64,000 nucleotides of DNA, from the NCBI GenBank assembly GCA_020631735.1, contig CM036191.1, forward strand, positions 38,609,335-38,673,334, in the 5' to 3' direction. Of the stretch, positions 33,759 through 44,364 are shown piece after piece. Numbering within the stretch: position 1 is the first letter of the stretch; each line of letters starts with the position of its first letter. The notes below the pieces were generated by a model. The model was not told the DNA's origin. It did no database searches and worked only from the letters and a program-made list of their open reading frames with translations. A program made the translations under genes and the position numbers. Source of the stretch: Saccharum officinarum. Lineage: Eukaryota > Streptophyta > Magnoliopsida > Poales > Poaceae.

Positions 33759-35313
33759 ATGCCGAACACTCGTTGTACTGTGTATGGTGCCGCTAAGGCT
33801 GGTGGCAGTGCAGCTGCTGATGATGACCGTGATCCACCACCGCCTCCTCCACCCTACACCGCGGAACAGTTTTTTGCACAATTTCTTGGAAGCCAACATA
33901 ATATGGAGAGCATGCAACAGAATATGGAAGCTGCGTTGCGCAGTATCGCAGATGACACCCGTCGGGGGGATAAACCCGGGTGGGCACGAAGCAAATCTGT
34001 ACAGCAGTTTCAAGAACTTCATGGATACTCGTCCACCGATCTTCAAGGAAGCCGCAGAACCCTTAGATGCAGAAGAGTGGATTAATACTATGGAAGACAA
34101 GTTTCGTGTCTTGAGAATGACTGAAGTGTTGAAGACTGAGTATGCAGCTCATCAGCTTCAAGGTCCGGTAGGAATGTGGTGGAAACATCACCGCACCACT
34201 TTTCCTTCCCACGCTCACATCACTTGGAGGGAGTTCACCGAAGCCTTCCGTGGAACGTACATTCCACCTGGTCTGACCGAGATGAAGCTTGGGGAATTCC
34301 TGGCACTGAATCAAGGCACGAAGACTATAACTCAATATCTACATGCATTCAATAACCTGAGCCGTTATGCTCCTGATATGGTGAATACTGAGGCCAAGAA
34401 GATCGCTAGCTTCAAAAGAGGCATGAATCCCAATATGATGAAACATGTGGGTACAAATATGAGGACTAGTTTCAACGATTTCATTAGCGACTGTCTGAAG
34501 CAAGAAAAGAACAACAATGTTTATGCTGCTTCCAAGATCCGTAAGAGAGCTTTCGAGTCGGGTCCATCCCAGTCTAGAGCCCCAATGGCCAACCGTCCAG
34601 CTTATCGGTCGCCTGCCCCAAGTGCAAGGTTTAGGCCACCGCAAAGGAAGAATCAGAATGCTCAGCAACCCCAGAGGAACCAGAAACCATTCAAGATGGC
34701 ATTGCCTCAGGCGAAGACAGGACAAGGCAGTTCATCTGGAACTGTGGCTCAAGTGAAGGGACCGTGCTTCAACTGCAACCAACCCGGACACTTTGCAAAG
34801 TTTTGTCCCTACCCTAAGAAACAGCAGACGCAGTATCAAGCTTGTGTGCATCACACCACCATGGATGACATCCCAGATGGAGAACCGGTAACAGCTGGTA
34901 TGTTTTCTATCAACAATCATCCTGCAGTAGTCTTGTTTGATTCCGGATCATCTCATTCCTTTGTAAGTCAAGCATTTGTTAAGAGGCATGAGCAAAGGAT
35001 AGTCGAATTGGAATGTGCATATAAAATCAGTTCAGCTGGGGCTGATCTGTTGACTAATCAGATAGTTCAGGGAGTAACCCTAAACATATCAAACCGACAA
35101 TATAAGCTTAATCTGATAGTCATGCCAGGGTTAGTTTTGGATGTGATCATGGGTATGAACTGGATGAATAAGATGGGGGTAGTAATCGATATTGGAGGAA
35201 GGAGTATCTCTCTTAAGGAACCAAGTGGAGAAGGCACCTTTCGGGTGGTCCTACCTTGGAAAGTAGACCTAGCTAGCACGACTTGTGCGGTCCAAACTAC
35301 TCTGCTAGCCTAG
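33759..35313 (+). pseudogene. gag: Chromovirus copy 1 Gag-protease (frameshifted)
   Basis: Starts MPNTRCTVYGAAKAGG. An extra G in a G-run near 33964-33970 shifts the frame; copy 2 reads RRGINPGGHEANLYSSF without it. Then come the Gag domain (FMDTRPPIFKEAAEPLDAEEW; WREFTEAFRGTYIPPG), a basic Pro/Gln-rich stretch, one CCHC knuckle (CFNCNQPGHFAKFC, near 34770-34811) and the aspartic protease motif LFDSGSSHSFV (about 34935-34967). An in-frame TAG at 35311-35313 separates it from RT and occurs at the same place in copy 2. Retrotransposon structural and maturation part, not intact. Confidence 0.88.
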
Positions 35314-38177
35314 ATTCCAGTGGTCTGTGAGTTTCCAGATGTGTTTCCGGATGAGTTACCTGGACTTCCACTAGACCGAGATGTTGAGTTTGCCATTGAG
35401 TTAATTCCGGAAACAACACCGATCTCGAGAAGGCCCTATCGGATGCCTCCCAATGAGTTAGCCGAATTGAAGAAGCAACTCCAGGACTTACTAAAGAAAG
35501 GTTTGATTCATCCCAGCTCGTCTGAATGGGGATGCCCCGCTCTATTTGTGAAAAAGAAGAAGGATAACTCCTTACGCATGTGCGTGGATTATCGACCACT
35601 GAATGCAGTGACAATTAAAAACAAGTATCCTCTTCCTCGGATTGATATTTGTTTGACCAATTGTCTAAAGCCAAAGTGTTCTCTAAGATAGATTTGAGAT
35701 CAGGATACCATCAGATAAAGATTAGGCCGCAAGATGTGCCTAAGACTGCGTTCTCTACCAGATATGGCTTGTACGAGTATCTTGTCATGTCCTTCGGATT
35801 GACAAACGCTCCTGCATACTTTATGTATCTGATGAATTCTATTTTCATGCCAGAGTTGGACAAGTTTGTGATTGTGTTCATTGATGACATTCTAATATAT
35901 TCAGAGAATGAAGAAGATCACGCAGAGCACCTCAGGATTGTCTTGACTAGACTCAGAGAACATCGACTGTATGCGAAGTTCAGCAAGTGTGAGTTCTGGC
36001 TTAAGACAGTTCCTTTTCTCGGCCACGTGTTGTCTGAAAATGGCATTTCCGTAGACCCTAGTAAGGTGCAAGAGGTTATGGACTGGAAGTCACCAACCTC
36101 AGTGCATGAAGTTCGCAGTTTTCTTGGTTTAGCCGGTTACTATCGTCGCTTCATACCGGATTTCTCGAAGATTGCCAAACCAATGACAAGCCTGTTACAG
36201 AAGGATCATAAGTTTGTATGGACAGAGGAGTGCGAGGCAGCTTTCTGCACCTTGCGAAAGTTGTTGACCACTGCTCCTGTTCTGGCCCAACCGGATATAG
36301 AAAAGTCATTTGATGTGTTCTGTGACGCATCTAAGAATGGGTTAGGATGTGTACTAATGCAAAATGGAAGGGTCATTGCCTATGCCTCACGTCAATTGAG
36401 GAAGCATGAAGTTAACTATCCTACACATGATTTGGAGCTTGCAGCAGTAGTGCATGCTCTAAAGATTTGGAGACACTACCTGCTGGGTAATGTGTGTAAT
36501 CTCTTTACAGATCATAAGAGTCTCAAATACATTTTTACCCAATCTGAGTTGAACATGCGACAGAGAAGATGGTTAGAGCTGATAAAGGACTATAATCTAA
36601 ACGTGCATTATCATCCCGGGAAGGCTAATGTAGTAGCAGATGCACTGAGCAGAAAATCACATGCTATTGATGTGCAACCGTTGTTTGAAGAAGGGTTCAA
36701 ATTGTTACATCCTGCTGTGTTGCATAATATTCAGATCAGTTGTACTCTGGAAAACCAGATCATTGAAGGTCAGAAGACAGATAAGGGAATCTTTCATATC
36801 AAGGAGAAGATGAAGAGGGAACCCACCAAACACTTTCGATTGGATGACCAAGGAGTGTTATGGTTTAAGGATCGCCTGGTGGTACCTAAGGATAGAGAGC
36901 TTAAGAACAAGTTGATGAATGAGACCCATCATTCCAAGCTATCTATTCACCCCGAAGTAGTAAGATGTACCAAGATTTGCGACCCCGTTATTGGTGGACT
37001 AAGATGAAAAAAGAAATTGCAGCATACGTTGCTCGTTGCGACATGTGTTGTAGAGTTAAAGCTCTTCACATGAGACCTGCAGGACTTCTGCAACCCTTGT
37101 CTGTACCCGATTGGAAATGGGATGATATAAGTATGGATTTCATCACTGGTCTTCCCACCACACAGAAGGGACATGATTCTATTTGGGTAATAGTAGATCG
37201 TCTCACCAAGACAGCTCACTTTCTGCCAGTTAAGACAACATTCGACCACCTCAATATGCAGAAAAGTACATTGCTGAGATTGTCCGATTACATGGTATAC
37301 CAAAAACGATCGTGTCTGATCGTGGTTCACAGTTTACCTCTCATTTTTGGGAACATCTTCATAAAGGTTTGGGTACTAGTTTGATTCGTAGTACGGCTTA
37401 CCATCCACAGACAGACGGGCAGACAGAACGAGTTAATGCTGTACTTGAAGATATGCTTAGAGCTTGTGTACTATCATCCAGAGGCTCATGGGAATCCTGG
37501 TTACCATTGGCAGAATTCGCTTACAACAACAGTTACCAAGAGAGTATCAAGATGGCACCTTTTGAAGCTTTATATGGCAGGAAGTGCAGGACACCGTTAA
37601 ATTGGGTAGAGCCTGAGAAAAAGAAGGTTTTATGGAATTGATTTTGTAAATGAGGCAGAGAAGAAGGTCCGTATTATCCGGCAAAACATGCAAGCTGCAC
37701 AGTCCCGTCAGAAGAGTTATGCAGACAAGAGAAGGAGACCATTGGATTTCCAAGTGGGTGACTATGTCTATTTGAAGGTTACCCCCATGAAGAAGAAACG
37801 GTTTGGAATCAAGCAGAAACTGTCTGCTAGATATATCGGACCATACCAGATCATAGAGAAAAGGGTCCCGTGGCGTACAAGTCGCGATTGCCAGAAGGGA
37901 TGAGTTCGATCTTTCCCGTCTTTCACGTATCCCAGTTGAAGAAATGTCTGCGTGTTCCGAAGAGAGAATAGAACCGCAGGGTATTCGGATCAAGGCGGAC
38001 TTGGAATATCGTGAACAACCGGTTCGAGTTCTGGATACTAAGGACCGAGTCACTCGGAATAGAGTGGTAACAACCTACAAGATTCAGTGGAGCCATCATG
38101 ATGAGAGTGATGCTTCATGGGAACAGGAGAATATCTTCAAACCGCGTATAAAGATTTTTACGATAAATGGTTCGTAA
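35314..38177 (+). pseudogene. pol: Chromovirus copy 1 Pol: RT, RNase H, integrase, chromodomain-like end (frameshifted)
   Basis: RT begins [15 protein letters not shown] and has the FIDDILIYS catalytic motif near 35880-35907. RNase H follows ([23 protein letters not shown]). The integrase shows the zinc-finger region, Asp in DFITGLP, Asp in SDRGSQF and YHPQTDGQTE. The C-terminus (about 38017-38150) reads VRVLD, then YKIQWSHHDESDASWE, a chromodomain-like pattern typical of chromoviruses. Single-base losses relative to copy 2 near 35647 (T), 36954 (G) and 37242 (T), plus an indel near 37615-37630, break the frame, so this copy is not functional as read. The order PR-RT-RH-IN is Ty3/gypsy. Confidence 0.9.
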
Positions 38178-38202
38178 CTCGAAATCTCGGGACGAGATTC
38201 TT

Positions 38203-38216
38203 ATAAGGGGGAGGGC
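38203..38216 (+). promoter_or_regulatory. Polypurine tract of chromovirus copy 1
   Basis: AAGGGGGAGGG-type tract abutting the TGTAAC start of LTR2. The same tract precedes LTR3 at about 44351-44362. Confidence 0.75.
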
Positions 38217-39555
38217 TGTAACACCCCTGGGTGTTAAGCATGCATTAGCATTTCAAAGCATAAAGCATTCAGCATCATTTCATGACTAGCATTGCATGAA
38301 ATATAGCTCTTTTAAATTTAAACTTGAAAAGCAATAATTAGAACCCTAACTTTATGTAAGTGCCAAAAAGGTAGTATACTTTTGGGTATTAGCAATTTTA
38401 AATAATCTAGAATAAATTAACATGATTTTTGGAGCAATTCTTGAATTCAAGTTTTCTCAAAATTTGTTTTAAAAATATTCTAAACAAATAAATTTTTGAT
38501 TAACAATTTAGCTTTAAATCCTAAATTCAAAATCTATTGAAAATTTTGAAAAATGCCCTACATGAAAGTTGTAGAGAATAAAATTTTGAACAACTTTTAT
38601 TTTGGGCCAGAATTCTGAAAACCTCTTTTTCATCTCCAAATTCAATTTTGAAACAAATAAGGAAATCTGAAAAATATTATTTATAAGAAAATTCGTTTTC
38701 ACCCTACTGGGCCGCGCCTCCTTTTCGGCCCAGCGGCTCTGGCAGCCCGGCCCGTAGCCCCGCGCCGGCGTCCTCCCGCGCGCGCCCGCGCGTGACGCTG
38801 TGGCGCCGCGGCAGAGCTCGGCCGCCACGTGGCGGACGCCGACGACGCCGCGCGACACGCGCCCCTGTGGCCCCGCAACCACGCTCGCTTACCCCCCCTC
38901 GCGCGCTCGTCCGCCTCGGCTGCTCCCTCCATTCCCTCCTCTCGCCCCGCCAGCAGCAGCAGCGCACCACCGCGCCATCACCGGCTCCCGGAGCTCCGCC
39001 ACCGCCGTTCGCGCTCGTGGCTGCTTCTCCGGCCGATTCCTCCCGGCCTCAGCTCCGCCCTGCTTCCCTCCACCGCGTGCAGCCTCCACTCCACCGCTCG
39101 AGCTCAGGTGAGGGCCAATTGGCCGCCCCTCCTCCACTGCCGCCATGCCCGCCGTTGGCCGGGCGCGCATGGCCGGAGCTCCCTGGCCCTTCATGCCTCC
39201 TCCGGTCTCGAGCATCCGCTTCCCCTTCGCCTAGCGGTGCTCGCGCTCGCCTTCTCGGCCGCCCCCGTGGCCTGCATTGCGCCGCCGACGAGCTCCAGCG
39301 CCGCCGTGCCGCCATCTCCGCCGGCGAGCCTCCTCCGGAGCTCCCGCGCCGCTCGGAGTTGGTGCGCTGGGTGCGTCTCGTGCGGGGAGCACGTTGGTGC
39401 CCTCCCCGTCGCCGGAGACCTCACCGGCGGCGAGTTCGCCACCGGTCAGCGCCTCCCCCGCGCTGCTCTGGCTGGCCGGTGGGTCCGTTGACCCATGGGT
39501 CCCGTGTGTCAGCGCGTGTGGGTGCACTGCACCGGGTGTATTTAGCGTTTTCACC
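38217..39555 (+). repeat. LTR2 of the tandem chromovirus, cut by the gap
   Basis: Closely similar to 27589-28935 of LTR1, including the TATA-like box near 38678-38687 and CAG|GTGAGG at 39105-39111. The remainder is hidden by Ns. Confidence 0.85.
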
Positions 39556-39655
39556 NNNNNNNNNNNNNNNNNNNNNNNNNNNNNNNNNNNNNNNNNNNNN
39601 NNNNNNNNNNNNNNNNNNNNNNNNNNNNNNNNNNNNNNNNNNNNNNNNNNNNNNN
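39556..39655. other. Assembly gap (100 N)
   Basis: Exactly 100 Ns. Alignment to copy 1 puts the left edge at about 28935 and the right edge at about 33513, so roughly 4.6 kb may be missing, including copy 2's H3-like ORF. Confidence 0.95.
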
Positions 39656-39906
39656 GTGTTTGTGGCGGTATCCGAACGTCAAAAAAGTCCAGTGTATTGT
39701 AATGCTGGCAACTTGGTTGTAATGGACGCGATGTGTGCGCTTTAAAGTAATCTAATTAGTGATGTTTATGTTAATTGGAATGACTTATTGTGCCCCTGTT
39801 TTATTGTATGAATTTATTCTCTCCAGTAAATTCAGTCAGCATGATTTTTCATTCGGTCGCAATTCCTACAACATCACCTAATAATTACTGTTGCTGAAAC
39901 ATGCAG
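39656..39906 (+). other. Chromovirus copy 2 pre-gag spacer
   Basis: Near-identical to 33513-33758. Ends with ATGCAG before the gag ATG at 39907. Confidence 0.7.
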
Positions 39907-41458
39907 ATGCCGAACACTCGTCGTACTGTGTATGGTGCCGCTGAGGCTGGTGGCAGTGCAGCTGCTATGATGACCGTGATCCACCACCGCCTCCTCCACC
40001 CTACACTGCGGAACAGTTTTTTGCACAATTTCTTGGAAGCCAACGTAATATGGAGGGCATGCAACAGAATATGGAAGCTGCGTTGCGCAGTATCGCAGAC
40101 AACACCCGTCGGGGAATAAACCCGGGTGGGCACGAAGCAAATCTGTACAGCAGTTTCAAGAACTTCATGGATACTCGTCCACCGATCTTCAAGGAAGCCG
40201 CAGAACCCTTAGATGCAGAAGAGTGGATTAATACTATGGAAGACAAGTTTCGTGTCTTGAGAATGACTGAAGTGTTGAAGACTGAGTATGCAGCTCATCA
40301 GCTTCAAGGTCCGGCAGGAATGTGGTGGAAACATCACCGCACCACTTTTCCTTCCCACGCTCACATCACTTGGAGGGAGTTCACCGAAGCCTTCCGTGGA
40401 ACGTACATTCCACCTGGTCTGACCGAGATGAAGCTTGGGGAATTCCTGGCACTGAATCAAGGCACGAAGACTATAACTCAATATCTACATGCATTCAATA
40501 ACCTGAGCCGTTATGCTCCTGATATGGTGAATACTGAGGCCAAGAAGATCGCTAGCTTCAAGAGAGGCCTGAATCCCAAGATGATGAAACATGTGGGTAC
40601 AAATATGAGGACTGGTTTCAATGATTTCGTTAGTGACTGTCTGAAGCAAGAGAAGAACAACAATGTTTATGCTGCTTCCAAGATCCGTAAGAGAGCTTTC
40701 GAGTCGGGTTCGTCCCAGTCCAGAGCCCCAGTGGCCAACCGTCCGCTTATCGATCGCCTGCCCCAGGTGCAAGGTTTAGGCCACCGCAAAGGAAGAATCA
40801 GAATGCTCAGCAACCCCAGAGGAACCAGAAACCATTCAAGATGGCATTGCCTCAGGCGAAGATAGGACAAGGCAGTTCATCTGGAACTGTGGCTCAAGTG
40901 AAGGGACCGTGCTTCAACTGCAACCAACCCGGACACTTTGCGAAGTTTTGTCCCTACCCTAAGAAACAGCAGACGCAGTATCAAGCTCGTGTGCATCACA
41001 CCACCGTGGATGACATCCCTGAAGGAGAACCGGTAACAGCTGGTATGTTTTCTATCAACAATCATCCTGCAGTAGTCTTGTTTGATTCCGGATCATCTCA
41101 TTCCTTTGTAAGTCAAGCATTTGTTAAGAGGCATGAGCAAAAGATAGTTGAATTGGAATGTGCTTATAAAATCAGTTCAGCTGGGGCTGATCTGTTGACT
41201 AATCAGATAGTTCAGGGAGTAACCCTAAACATATCAAACCGACAATATAAGCTTAATCTGATAGTCATGCCAGGGTTAGTTTTGGATGTGATCATGGGTA
41301 TGAACTGGATGAATAAGATGGGGGTAGTAATCGATATTGGAGGAAGGAGTATCTCTCTTAAGGAACCAAGTGGAGAAGGCACCTTTCGGGTGGTCCTACC
41401 TCGGAAAGTAGACCTAGCTAGCACGACTTGTGCGATCCAAACTGCTCTGCTAGCCTAG
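39907..41458 (+). pseudogene. gag: Chromovirus copy 2 Gag-protease (frameshifted)
   Basis: Starts MPNTRRTVYGAAEAGG. A missing base near 39967 (compare 33819 in copy 1) shifts the frame early, and another indel near 40744 disrupts the region before the knuckle. The Gag domain is otherwise open from 40050. CCHC knuckle CFNCNQPGHFAKFC is near 40915-40956 and the protease motif LFDSGSSHSFV near 41080-41112. TAG at 41456-41458 is at the same site as in copy 1. The frameshifts differ from those of copy 1, so the two copies decayed independently after they separated. Confidence 0.87.
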
Positions 41459-44330
41459 ATTCTAGTGGTCTGTGAGTTTCCAGATGTGTTTCCGGATGAG
41501 TTACCTGGACTTCCACCAGACCGAGATGTTGAGTTTGCCATTGAGTTAATTCTCGGAACAGCACCGATCTCGAGAAGGCCCTATCGGATACCTCCCAATG
41601 AGTTAGCCGAATTGAAGAAGCAACTCCAGGACTTACTAAAGAAAGGTTTAATTCATCCCAGCTTGTCTGAATGAGGATGCCCCGCTCTATTTGTGAAAAA
41701 GAAGAAGGATAACTCCTTACGCATGTGCGTGGATTATCGACCACTGAATGCAGTGACAATTAAAAACAAGTATCCTCTTCCTCGGATTGATATTTTGTTT
41801 GACCAATTGTCTAAAGCCAAAGTGTTCTCTAAGATAGATTTGAGATCAGGATACCATCAGATAAAGATTAGGCCGTAAGATGTGCCTAAGACTGCGTTCT
41901 CTACTAGATATGGCTTGTACGAGTATCTTGTCATGTCCTTCGGATTGACAAATGCTCTTGCATACTTTATGTATCTGATGAATTCTATTTTCATGCCAGA
42001 GTTGGACAAGTTTGTGATTGTGTTCATTGATGACATTCTAATATATTCAGAGAATGAAGAAGATCACGCAGAGCACCTCAGGATTGTCTTGACTAGACTC
42101 AGAGAACATCGACTGTATGCGAAGTTCAGCAAGTGTGAGTTCTAGCTTAAGACAGTTCCTTTTCTCAGCCACGTGTTGTCTGAAAATGGCATTTCCATAG
42201 ACCCTAGTAAGGTGCAAGAGGTTATGGACTGGAAGTCACCAACCTCAGTGCATGAAGTTCGCAGTTTTCTTGGTTTAGCCGGTTACTATCGTCGCTTCAT
42301 ACCAGATTTCTCGAAGATTGCCAAACCAATGACAAGCCTGTTATAGAAGGATCATAAGTTTGTATGGATAGAGGAGTATGAGGCAGCTTTCTGCACCTTG
42401 CGAAAGTTGTTGACCACTGCTCCTGTTCTGGCCCAACCGGATATAGAAAAGTCATTTGATGTGTTCTGTGATGCATCTAAGAATGGGTTAGGATGTGTAC
42501 TAATGCAAAATGGAAGGGTCATTGCCTATGCCTCATGTCAATTGAGGAAGCATGAAGTTAACTATCCTACACATGATTTGGAGCTTGCAGTAGTAGTGCA
42601 TGCTCTAAAGATTTGGAGACAGTACCTGCTGGGTAATGTGTGTAATCTCTTTACAGATCATAAGAGTCTCAAATACATTTTTACCCAATCTGAGTTGAAC
42701 ATGCGACAGAGAAGATGGTTAGAGCTGATAAAGGACTATAATCTAAACGTGCATTATCATCCCGGGAAGGCTAATGTAGTAGCAGATGCACTGAGCAGAA
42801 AATCACATGCTATTGATGTGCAACCGTTGTTTGAAGAAGGGTTCAAATTATTACATCCTGCTGTGTTGCATAATATTCAGATCAGTTGTACTCTGGAAAA
42901 CCAGATCATTGAAGGTCAGAAGACAGATAAGGGAATCTTTCATATCAAGGAGAAGATGAAGAGGGAACCCACCAAACACTTTCGATTGGATGACCAAGGA
43001 GTGTTATGGTTTAAGAATTGTCTGGTGGTACCTAAGGATAGAGAGCTTAAGAACAAGTTGATGAATGAGACCCATCATTCCAAGCTATCTATTCACCCCG
43101 GAAGTAGTAAGATGTACCAAGATTTGCGACCCCGTTATTGGTGGACTAAGATGAAAAAAGAAATTGCAGCATACGTTGCTCATTACGACATGTGTTGTAG
43201 AGTTAAAGCTCTTCACATGAGACCTGCAGGACTTCTGCAACCCTTGTCTGTACCCGATTGGAAATGGGATGATATAAGTATGGATTTCATCACTGGTCTT
43301 CCCACCACACAGAAGGGACATGATTCTATTTGGGTAATAGTAGATCGTCTCACCAAGACAGCTCACTTTCTGCCAGTTAAGACAACATTTCGACCACCTC
43401 AATATGTAGAAAAGTACATTGCTGAGATTGTCCGATTACATGGTATACCAAAAATGATCATGTCTGATCGTGGTTCACAGTTTACCTCTCATTTTTGGGA
43501 ACATCTTCATAAAGGTTTGGGTACTAGTTTGATTCGTAGTACGGCTTACCATCCACAGACAGACGGGCAGACAGAACGAGTTAATGCTGTACTTGAAGAT
43601 ATGCTTAGAGCTTGTGTACTATCATCTAGAGGCTCATGGGAATCCTGGTTACCATTGGTAGAATTCGCTTACAACAATAGTTACCAAGAGAGTATCAAGA
43701 TGGCACCTTTTGAAGCTTTATATGGCAGGAAGTGCAGGACACCGTTAAATTGGGTAGAGCCTAGAGAAAGAAGGTTTATGGAATTGATTTTGTAAATGAG
43801 GCAGAGAAGAAGGTCTGTATTATCTGGCAAAACATGCAAGCTACACAGTCCCGTCAGAAGAGTTATGCAGACAAGAGAAGGAGACCATTGGATTTCCAAG
43901 TGGGTGACTATGTCTATTTGAAGGTTACCCCCATGAAGAAGAAATGGTTTGGAATCAAGCAGAAACTGTCTGCTAGATATATCGAACCATACCAGATCAT
44001 AGAGAAAAGGGTCCCGTGGCGTACAAGTTGCGATTGCCAGAAGGGATGAGTTCGATCTTTCCCGTCTTTCACGTATCCCAGTTGAAGAAATGTCTGCGTG
44101 TTCCGGAAGAGAGAATAGAACCGCAGGGTATTCGGATCAAGGCGGACTTGGAATATCGTGAACAACTGGTTCGAGTTCTGGATACTAAGGACCGAGTCAC
44201 TCGGAATAGAGTGGTAACAATCTACAAGATTCAGTGGAGCCATCATGATGAGAGTGATGCTTCATGGGAAACGGGAGAATATCTTCAAACCGCGTATAAA
44301 GATTTTTACGATAAATGGTTCGTAACTTGA
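41459..44330 (+). pseudogene. pol: Chromovirus copy 2 Pol with several nonsense codons
   Basis: Same domain order as copy 1: RT with FIDDILIYS near 42024-42050, RNase H, integrase (DFITGLP, SDRGSQF, YHPQTDGQTE) and a chromodomain-like end (44160-44300, YKIQWSHHDESDASWE), closing at 44330. In-frame stops at 41672-41674, 41876-41878, 42143-42145 and 42344-42346 each correspond to TGG, CAA, TGG and CAG in copy 1, that is, C:G to T:A transitions. RNase H through integrase (42398-43795) is one open frame, whereas copy 1 is frameshifted there. A frame change near 43765-43795 precedes the chromodomain part. Confidence 0.9.
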
Positions 44331-44364
44331 AATCTCGGGACGAGATTCTTATAAGGGGGAGGGC

